Positions 57,688 to 64,000 of a stretch of 64,000 nucleotides of DNA are shown here, in pieces. The notes under the pieces are model-generated. The model made no database searches, was not told the DNA's origin, and saw only the letters and a program-made list of their open reading frames with translations. Source of the stretch: Gammaproteobacteria bacterium (GTDB taxonomy: Bacteria > Pseudomonadota > Gammaproteobacteria > SZUA-229). A program made the translations under genes and the position numbers. The stretch spans positions 1-64,000 of the forward strand of contig JABDRN010000100.1 in assembly GCA_013041745.1 (NCBI GenBank), in the 5' to 3' direction. Numbering within the stretch: the first letter of the stretch is position 1; the number at the start of each line of letters is the position of its first letter.

Positions 57688-59250
57688 TCAGTCATCTCGG
57701 CTGACACGCATCACTTCTTCCAGTGAAGTCCTGCCTTTCAGGATCATACGTCGGCCATCCTGGCTTACACTGGTAGAGATCGTCCGCGCATAATCCTCCA
57801 TCGCCTGCTCACCGGCACCTTCATGAATCATATTGTGCAGATGGTGGTCGATCGGAATAAATTCATAGAGACCGCTACGACCGATATAACCGAGGTGATT
57901 GCATTCTTCACAGCCAACCGGGGAATAGATGACGGTGACATCATCCTTTTCCATACCCAGCCACTCACGTTCTTTCTCGGTTATCTCATGAGGTTTCTTA
58001 CAGTGCGGGCACAGGTTCCTCACCAGCCGCTGCGCCATCACGCCGATGAGGCTCGATGCCAGCAGGAACTGTTCCACGCCCATATCGCGCAGACGGGTAA
58101 TGGCGCCGATGGCACTGTTAGTATGCAGGGTGGATAACACCAGGTGTCCAGTGAGACTGGCCTGAACCGCGATCGAAGCGGTTTCGAGGTCACGGATCTC
58201 ACCGATCATCACCACATCCGGATCCTGGCGCAAGATAGAACGCAGGCCACGAGCAAATGACATATCCACCTTGGTATTCACCTGGGTCTGACCGATTCCA
58301 TCGATGTAATACTCGATAGGATCCTCCACCGTTAATATGTTCCTCGACTTGACATTGAGCACACTGAGACCAGCATACAGCGTCGTCGTCTTACCAGAAC
58401 CTGTCGGACCTGTAACCAGGATGATGCCATGCGGTTTATGCAACAGTTCATGGAATGACTTGTAGACCTTTTTAGACATACCAAGCTGTTCGAGATCAAG
58501 CCTTCCGGCCTGTTTGTCGAGCAGTCGCATGACCACGCGTTCACCATGACCGGATGGCAGTGTAGAGACACGCACATCGACCGCACGACCTGCGACCCGT
58601 AATGATATACGGCCATCCTGCGGCAGACGTTTCTCAGCGATATCGAGTTTAGCCATCACCTTGATCCGCGAGATGACCAGCGGTGCGATATTTCCGGGCG
58701 GCTTGAGTATCTCACGCAGCATGCCATCGACACGAAAGCGCACACGCATACGGTTTTCAAATGGTTCTATATGTACGTCAGACGCGTTGATCTTGATCGC
58801 TTCACTTAACAGTGCATTGATCAGACGGATGATAGGCGCATCATCGTCAGCTTCCATCAGGTCTTCAGGCTCAAGTGTTTCAGCCAGCTCATCAAGATCG
58901 AGCTCGTCGCCGACACCCTCCATCATCGCCATCGCCTGGTCGCTGCCCTGCTCATATGTCTGTGCCAGCAAAGCTGCGAACTGCTCTTCTGTTGAAGGAC
59001 TTAAGGAGATATCCCTGTGAGTGATACGGCTGACCTCTGCGAGCACGATCGGGTCGGGCGAGCCATGGTACAGAATATTGACCACATCATCATCGATCTG
59101 CCCGATGAGGACGCCGTGACGTTTTGCAAACGCATAAGGTAGCACCTGCGCAGTGATCGGTACTTCCGACTGCACCGCTTCAGCCTGATAGTCCGGCTCT
59201 GCGTCCTTTACGGAATCATGCGCAGCACTAGAGGAATCCATCTTCCTCAT
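57688..59250 (-). CDS. gspE: Type II secretion ATPase GspE
   Basis: GspE powers pseudopilus growth. The 520-residue protein (or 517 from the ATG at 59241, which has AGGAAG just before it) has the GspE N-terminal domain (LPYAFAKRHGVLIGQIDDD), Walker A GPTGSGKTTTLYAGL, TVEDPIEYYIDGIGQTQVN, Walker B DPDVVMIGEIRDLETA, and STLHTNSAIGAITRL. The zinc-binding CM domain has CPHC and, 34 residues on, CEEC, with GYIGRSGLYEF after it. The start overlaps the end of gspD. Family motifs favour GspE over PilB, as does the context with gspC, gspD and gspF. Confidence 0.95.
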   Translation of the reverse strand: MRKMDSSSAAHDSVKDAEPDYQAEAVQSEVPITAQVLPYAFAKRHGVLIGQIDDDVVNILYHGSPDPIVLAEVSRITHRDISLSPSTEEQFAALLAQTYEQGSDQAMAMMEGVGDELDLDELAETLEPEDLMEADDDAPIIRLINALLSEAIKINASDVHIEPFENRMRVRFRVDGMLREILKPPGNIAPLVISRIKVMAKLDIAEKRLPQDGRISLRVAGRAVDVRVSTLPSGHGERVVMRLLDKQAGRLDLEQLGMSKKVYKSFHELLHKPHGIILVTGPTGSGKTTTLYAGLSVLNVKSRNILTVEDPIEYYIDGIGQTQVNTKVDMSFARGLRSILRQDPDVVMIGEIRDLETASIAVQASLTGHLVLSTLHTNSAIGAITRLRDMGVEQFLLASSLIGVMAQRLVRNLCPHCKKPHEITEKEREWLGMEKDDVTVIYSPVGCEECNHLGYIGRSGLYEFIPIDHHLHNMIHEGAGEQAMEDYARTISTSVSQDGRRMILKGRTSLEEVMRVSRDD

Positions 59251-61288
59251 CCCAGCTGATATCTTCGACGCTGTCGATATTCACTTTAGATTTCTCAATG
59301 GTCTGTTTCGAGCGGTCGATCTCTTCTATCGGCGGCAGCCTCGGTGCCGCATCGTCGAGCAGGCCAAAGCTGCCATCTTCTTTATTATAAGCACCGCTCT
59401 CAACACCGCGCAGGTGGCTGTATTTTTCGTTGGTGACAAACGTTGCATCCTTGTGGTCACGCAGTATGGATGGTCTCAGGAAGACCATCAGGTTGGCTTT
59501 TGTCCTGGTGGTATTTTCCGTACGGAATAAAAATCCGATAACCGGAATATCACCGAGTAGCGGCACCTTGCTCTCGGTATCCGAAACTTCTTCCTGGATG
59601 AGGCCGCCGAGGATCAGGATACCGCCGTCATCAACCAGCACACTGGTCTTGATCGAACGCTTACGCGTAGCGATTCCCTGTTCGATAGTCCCTGGAATGA
59701 CACTGGAGGTTTCCTGCTCCAGCACCAGTTTTACGGTATCGCCTTCATTGATCTGCGGTGTGACCTTCAAGGTTAAACCGACATCCTGGCGCTCAATCGT
59801 CTGAAACGGATTATTCGGATTGGTACTGCCGGTGCCGGTAAAACTACCTGTGACAAAAGGCAGGTTCTGACCGACGATCAGCTCGGCTTCTTCATTATCC
59901 AGGGTCACGATATTGGGTGTCGACAGGATGTTGGTATTGGTATCGGTCTGCAGGGCTCGTAATAGAGCACCGTATCTCACGCCCGAACCGTTTTCACCAC
60001 CAAGACCAAAAGACAGGCCTGCCGGCAGAGACGTAGGTGCGGTACCTGATGCCACCGATAGAAGCAGATCGCCGACCCCGGCAAAGTTGCTGATGCCGGC
60101 AGGCAAGGCACCACTGTCACGCGTGGTGCCATCGACTGCAAAACCAACACCAACTTCTTTGTTATTGTTGGTGGTGATCTCGGCGATGATCGCTTCGATA
60201 AGTACCTGTGCACGGCGGATGTCCAGCTGGCGGATAACCGCTTTCAGGTTTTTCACCGTGTTCGGATCAGCGGTAATGATCAGCGCATTGGTCTCCTCAT
60301 CGGCCTGGATGATGGCGTTCTGACTGATGACGCTGCCCGAAGTGACTTTTACCGGTGCTGCCTTGACCTTGCTGGCAGCTGAACTCTTGGTCTGCTCTTT
60401 CAATCCGGTAAGGATCTTCACCAGGTTCTCGGCTTTGGCATATTTCAGGTAGACGACATGCGTGTTACCGCCGCCATCTTCTAACGGGGTATCGAGATAG
60501 GTGATTGTAGCCCGAATCTTCAAACGTGATGAACGGTCACCGGTGACCAGGATACTGTTGGTACGATCATCCGCCGCCAGTTTGATCTTCTTCGATGCGT
60601 CTTTTGCCGTGCCACCGGCATTTAACGAATTCAAGATACGAACCAGTTCAGAAGCAGAAGCATGCTTCAATGGGATAATCTCCAGTTCATCACTGTCCGG
60701 ACGGTCGACACCGGCGATAATCTTTAACAGGCGCTGTATGTTGCCGGCATGATCGGTAATTATCAGCGTATTGGTCGGGTTGTATGCCGCCAGATGCCCC
60801 TGCTGTGGTACCAGTGGCCGTAATATCGGCACCAGCTGAGAGGCAGGCACGTGATCGAGACGGATGATCTTGGTAACCAGCTCATCATCAGGGAAAACAT
60901 CCTTACTGCCAGATAGCGGTAACGGCCCCTGCTTGGCATTGACCTGCGGTACGATCTTGATCACAGAACCGGTCGGAACCGCAGCGTAGCCATGCACCTG
61001 TAACACGGACAGGAAAACCTCATAAACCGCTTCGGGGGTCAGCGTGTTTGCTGAGATCACGGTAACCTTGGCTTTCACCCTCGGGTCGATGATGAAGTTT
61101 TTCCCGGTAAATTTTGACACCGTACTGATCAGCGCGCGGATATCGGCATCTTTCAGATTGAGCGTTATCTCATCTGCCATCACTGGCGTTGTAATGAACA
61201 TCGAAAGCAGGACAGGTAGCAACACTGCCTTCACCCGGCTTCGTGCAGAATGCTTCAGGTATTGAATTGTTAATTGAACAATGGCCAT
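59228..61288 (-). CDS. gspD: Type II secretion outer-membrane secretin GspD
   Basis: GspD forms the outer-membrane channel of type II secretion. The 686-residue protein has a signal peptide ending PVMADE, an N0 domain (LNLKDADIRALISTVSKFTG), N1-N3 repeats (TLIITDHAGNIQRLLKIIAG, VVYLKYAKAENLVKILTGL), and the secretin core with TPNIVTLDNEEAELIVGQNL and ILGGLIQEEVSDTESKVPLL. The C-terminal 70 residues are polar and end SWDEEDGFL; a pilotin-binding S domain is not obvious. It follows gspC by 17 bases and overlaps gspE. Confidence 0.95.
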   Translation of the reverse strand: MAIVQLTIQYLKHSARSRVKAVLLPVLLSMFITTPVMADEITLNLKDADIRALISTVSKFTGKNFIIDPRVKAKVTVISANTLTPEAVYEVFLSVLQVHGYAAVPTGSVIKIVPQVNAKQGPLPLSGSKDVFPDDELVTKIIRLDHVPASQLVPILRPLVPQQGHLAAYNPTNTLIITDHAGNIQRLLKIIAGVDRPDSDELEIIPLKHASASELVRILNSLNAGGTAKDASKKIKLAADDRTNSILVTGDRSSRLKIRATITYLDTPLEDGGGNTHVVYLKYAKAENLVKILTGLKEQTKSSAASKVKAAPVKVTSGSVISQNAIIQADEETNALIITADPNTVKNLKAVIRQLDIRRAQVLIEAIIAEITTNNNKEVGVGFAVDGTTRDSGALPAGISNFAGVGDLLLSVASGTAPTSLPAGLSFGLGGENGSGVRYGALLRALQTDTNTNILSTPNIVTLDNEEAELIVGQNLPFVTGSFTGTGSTNPNNPFQTIERQDVGLTLKVTPQINEGDTVKLVLEQETSSVIPGTIEQGIATRKRSIKTSVLVDDGGILILGGLIQEEVSDTESKVPLLGDIPVIGFLFRTENTTRTKANLMVFLRPSILRDHKDATFVTNEKYSHLRGVESGAYNKEDGSFGLLDDAAPRLPPIEEIDRSKQTIEKSKVNIDSVEDISWDEEDGFL

Positions 61289-61305
61289 ATAAATTCCTGT
61301 TCTAC

Positions 61306-62190
61306 TTATTGCAGCGAAATATTAAGTGGAACCTCGGCACCATTGCGTTTCACCACTATATTTAGATTCTTTGCTGTACTTAACTTGCGTAACGCACTGA
61401 TACCATTCTGCTGGTTATCCAGTTTTACACCATTGATTTGGGTGATGACATCGCTGCTCTCTATGCCCAGCTCAGACAACATCTGGCCTTTCTGCTGCGG
61501 TTTCAGACGATAACCGATCTGCTTGCCGTTCTCTTTGACCACCACAGGCAAGGCATATTCACCGAAAGAGGTGGGGTTTTTTAAAATATTACTTCTTATA
61601 TCCTTCAACGCCGCGGCTGGAGTACCCCGGCTATAACGACCGCTGCGCAGACTGGATTGATTCCCTGAGTTTAACCCACCGACACCACTGACTTTCTGTA
61701 ATTTTAGAGTCTCCAGGCGGCCACTGCGTTCTAGCACCACGTATTCCGGATAGATCTCTTTGATCTCCACACCGCCCGGCATCTTGTCGCCGATACCGTA
61801 GATATCTTCCTTACCGTTTTTCCCCTGTGCGATGATAGCACTCGCCATCTCCATCGGAATTGCCGCCAGCACTCCCTTCAGCGTCAGGTTCAGCTTGGTT
61901 TCAGGTGCCTTGGACTGCTGCACGGCTGCTTTTTCACTGACACCAAAGACATTAGCCGAGGTAAGTTGCCTGAAGTTATCCTGCTGTGCCTGCTTATTGA
62001 TAGACGGCCTGGCTGTTTGCACCGCCGGCACAGCAGACGGCTCACCCTGCGGGAAAAACAGCCAGGTGATCTCGACCAGCAGCCAGGCACAGGCGATAAT
62101 GAGAAGCACGTTTACGAACGCTGCCAGCCGCTGGTTGATTTGTTGTAACACGAGCGGATTGTTTAGTTTTGCAATCAGTGTGTTAGCCAT
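61306..62190 (-). CDS. gspC: Type II secretion inner-membrane protein GspC
   Basis: GspC links the inner-membrane platform to the secretin. The 294-residue protein has one membrane helix at about residues 24-46 (FVNVLLIIACAWLLVEITWL), an HR domain (LTLKGVLAAIPMEMASAIIA, then YGIGDKMPGGVEIKEIYPEY) that binds GspD N0, and a C-terminal PDZ domain (IGYRLKPQQKGQMLSELGIE, SDVITQINGVKLDNQQ). It is first in the gspC-D-E-F run. The 175-base gap before it, towards metW, holds no gene I can support. Confidence 0.93.
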   Translation of the reverse strand: MANTLIAKLNNPLVLQQINQRLAAFVNVLLIIACAWLLVEITWLFFPQGEPSAVPAVQTARPSINKQAQQDNFRQLTSANVFGVSEKAAVQQSKAPETKLNLTLKGVLAAIPMEMASAIIAQGKNGKEDIYGIGDKMPGGVEIKEIYPEYVVLERSGRLETLKLQKVSGVGGLNSGNQSSLRSGRYSRGTPAAALKDIRSNILKNPTSFGEYALPVVVKENGKQIGYRLKPQQKGQMLSELGIESSDVITQINGVKLDNQQNGISALRKLSTAKNLNIVVKRNGAEVPLNISLQ

Positions 62191-62365
62191 TATTTAGAGA
62201 TATTTTCTTAAAATGCATAAGTATGCCGAATTCTAGCAGTCTATCGCCCCGGATGCAGAGCGATTCACTGAAATTCATGGAATTTTCATACTTTTTACAG
62301 GTAAACGCCCGGCTCACAGATATCAGACAGTATTTTGATCATATTGATCCGTCTTGATGACCGAT

Positions 62366-63013
62366 TCAGCCGTTACGGCAGAACCGGTAGATTGCGATCT
62401 CGCCCAGCAGATTTGGGAACAGGTTCATCAGCCAGTTACCCTTGCGATGACTGTGATCGACGACGGTGCGCTGCAGTATCTGGATATCATGCTTTTTGCA
62501 TAAAACTTCAAAATCATTGAGCGTACACAGGTGCACGTTCGGCGTATTAAACCATTGATTTGGCAAGTTTTTCGTTACCGGCATGACCCCTTTTAACCCC
62601 AGTTGCAACCGGGCTCTCCAGTGCGCCATGTTAGGAAAGGTGACGATACCTTCCTTGCCGACGCGTAACATCTCTTCTATCAGCAGATCGGGCTGTTCAG
62701 TCGCCTGCAGCGTCTGGCTCATGATGACATAGTCAAAACTGCTGTCTGAGAAATAGGCTTTTAAACCATCATTGAGATCGGCCTGTATCACGTTGATATT
62801 TTTTTCGACACAGTCCTCGATATTAAACGGGCTGATCTCCAGGCCATAACCCAACACCTTGAGCCTGTCTCGCAGGTAAGCGAGCAGGGTACCGTCACCG
62901 CAGCCAAGATCGAGGACCTTACTGTCAGCCTTTATCCAGTCAGCGATGATCGACAGATCCGCGCGCAGATCTTCGCCTGCATTCACTGCCAGGTGCTCGC
63001 CTAACGGGCTCAT
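62366..63013 (-). CDS. metW: Methionine biosynthesis protein MetW
   Basis: The 215-residue protein has a class I methyltransferase fold with [37 protein letters not shown] and [17 protein letters not shown], the MetW hallmarks. MetW is required with MetX for homoserine acylation in many proteobacteria that lack MetA; it appears to activate MetX rather than act as a known methyltransferase. Its start overlaps the metX stop by 4 bases, which fits obligate co-expression. Confidence 0.95.
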   Translation of the reverse strand: MSPLGEHLAVNAGEDLRADLSIIADWIKADSKVLDLGCGDGTLLAYLRDRLKVLGYGLEISPFNIEDCVEKNINVIQADLNDGLKAYFSDSSFDYVIMSQTLQATEQPDLLIEEMLRVGKEGIVTFPNMAHWRARLQLGLKGVMPVTKNLPNQWFNTPNVHLCTLNDFEVLCKKHDIQILQRTVVDHSHRKGNWLMNLFPNLLGEIAIYRFCRNG

Positions 63014-64000
63014 GACAGCTCTCCGGCGATGATTTTCATATGCGAAGCAAACACGTTCATATAATGCGGGATCGGGATCAGAAAAGCGTCATGCCCCTGG
63101 TTCGCTTCGATCTCGATATAACTTAGCTGTTTCTCCGCCAGCAGCAGTGCTTTTACGATCTCCTGTGAACGTTCCGGCGCAAAACGCCAGTCCGAGGTGA
63201 ACGATATTACCAGGAATCGTGCACTGGTCTGGCTCAGCGCCAGGGCCAGGTTGTCATCATATTCACTGGCAGGATCGAAATAATCCAGGGTCTTGGTCAT
63301 CAACAGGTAGGTGTTCGCATCAAAACGATCGACGAAGGAACGCCCCTGGTAACGCAGGTAACTTTCCACCTGAAAATCCACATCGAAACCGAAATTGAGC
63401 TTGCCCTCACGCAGTTCACGGCCAAATTTATTACGCATGGCATCATCGGAAAGATAGGTAATATGGCCTAACATCCTGGCCAGCATCAGGCCACGGCGTG
63501 GCACTGTATTCTTCTCCAGGTAATGCCCGTCACAGAAATCCGGATCCGACATGATAGACTGGCGTGCGACTTCATTGAAAGCGATATTCTGCGCAGATAA
63601 CTTCGGCGCCGCTGCGATGACTATCGCATTTCTGATCAGGTCCGGGTAATCGATAGTCCACTGCAAAACCTGCATACCACCCAGGCTGCCGCCGATAACT
63701 GCACACCAGTGCTCGATGTTGAGCGCTTTCATGAAACGATACTGGCACAGTATCCAGTCTTTTACCGTAACGATCGGGAAATCCGGGCCCCAGTATTTAC
63801 CTGTTTCAGGGTTGATCGTATTCGGTCCCGAGGAGCCTTTACAACCACCCAGGTTATTGATGCTGACCACAAAAAAATGATTGGTATCGATCGCTTTACC
63901 GGGACCTATCGCACTATCCCACCAGCCGGCCTTCCTGTCATCCATGCTGTGATAACCCGCTGCATGCTGATCACCGGAAAGGGCATGACAGATAAGCACA
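63010..64000 (-). CDS. metX: Homoserine O-acyltransferase MetX, N-terminus cut by window edge
   Basis: MetX acylates homoserine to start methionine synthesis. About 330 C-terminal residues are present; the frame runs off the window end, so roughly 40-50 N-terminal residues are missing. The alpha/beta-hydrolase triad is visible: nucleophile [12 protein letters not shown], acid FTSDWRFAP and histidine NQGHDAFL. Early motifs [14 protein letters not shown] and [12 protein letters not shown] are typical. Whether it uses acetyl- or succinyl-CoA cannot be told from these motifs; several proteobacterial MetX proteins paired with MetW use succinyl-CoA. Confidence 0.94.
   Translation of the reverse strand, partial: VLICHALSGDQHAAGYHSMDDRKAGWWDSAIGPGKAIDTNHFFVVSINNLGGCKGSSGPNTINPETGKYWGPDFPIVTVKDWILCQYRFMKALNIEHWCAVIGGSLGGMQVLQWTIDYPDLIRNAIVIAAAPKLSAQNIAFNEVARQSIMSDPDFCDGHYLEKNTVPRRGLMLARMLGHITYLSDDAMRNKFGRELREGKLNFGFDVDFQVESYLRYQGRSFVDRFDANTYLLMTKTLDYFDPASEYDDNLALALSQTSARFLVISFTSDWRFAPERSQEIVKALLLAEKQLSYIEIEANQGHDAFLIPIPHYMNVFASHMKIIAGELS

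Overview
The window is a gene-dense, housekeeping-type stretch of a gammaproteobacterial chromosome of moderate G+C. Gene content and order point to this class: rsmD-coaD, ftsYEX-rpoH, pilMNOPQ-aroKB, and the block chp/pil chemosensory genes - gshB - tonB - yqgE - ruvX - pyrR - pyrB - pyrC' - pilU/pilT - proC - yggT - metX/metW, which follows the arrangement known from Pseudomonas. Non-catalytic PyrC', a CheA/REC hybrid of ChpA type and a type 4a pilus machine all fit. I cannot name the genus. I saw no prophage, transposase, CRISPR array, rRNA or tRNA.

Layout. 1-3.5 kb (minus): an M16 peptidase pair, rsmD and the first codons of coaD. 3.7-7.4 kb (plus): ftsY-ftsE-ftsX, then rpoH behind a perfect CIRCE operator and before a strong terminator. 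7.4-7.7 kb: non-coding DNA with a probable gene remnant. 7.7-9.6 kb (minus): bioH-bioC. 9.6-15.8 kb: plsY, tsaD, rpsU-yqeY, hemE and a patatin/BamA-type outer-membrane phospholipase. 15.8-18.3 kb (minus): the class A penicillin-binding protein mrcA. 18.5-28.9 kb (plus): pilMNOPQ, an Ig-like lipoprotein, aroK, aroB, dgt, dnaG. 28.9-29.4 kb: a possible small RNA with its terminator and a 102-bp tandem repeat. 29.4-33.8 kb (plus): metK, an SAH riboswitch, ahcY, metF, rsmE. 33.8-44.0 kb (minus): pilG-pilH-pilI-pilJ-chpA-chpC. 44.2-51.2 kb (plus): gshB, apbE, tonB, yqgE, ruvX, pyrR, pyrB, pyrC'. 51.3-54.7 kb (minus): pilT and two PilU-like ATPases. 54.9-56.3 kb (plus): proC, yggT. 56.3-62.2 kb (minus): gspC-D-E-F of a type II secretion system. 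62.4-64.0 kb (minus): metX (cut by the window edge) and metW.

How the genes work together. Four sets contribute to one type IV pilus apparatus: the alignment complex and secretin (pilMNOPQ), the retraction motors (pilT plus two pilU-like genes), the Chp chemosensory array, and a TonB homologue placed as in Pseudomonas. The metK/ahcY/metF set is the activated-methyl cycle, with ahcY-metF under a riboswitch that senses S-adenosylhomocysteine. metX/metW feed methionine synthesis. pyrR/pyrB/pyrC' belong to pyrimidine synthesis.

The observations most worth following are the exact CIRCE operator in front of rpoH, which suggests HrcA repression of the heat-shock sigma factor gene; the discrete small-RNA-like unit and hairpin-rich 102-bp repeats between dnaG and metK; the 114-bp inverted repeat filling the gspE-gspF gap; and the third PilT/PilU-type ATPase. 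No clearly novel multi-gene system was found; most of the window is conserved core genome.
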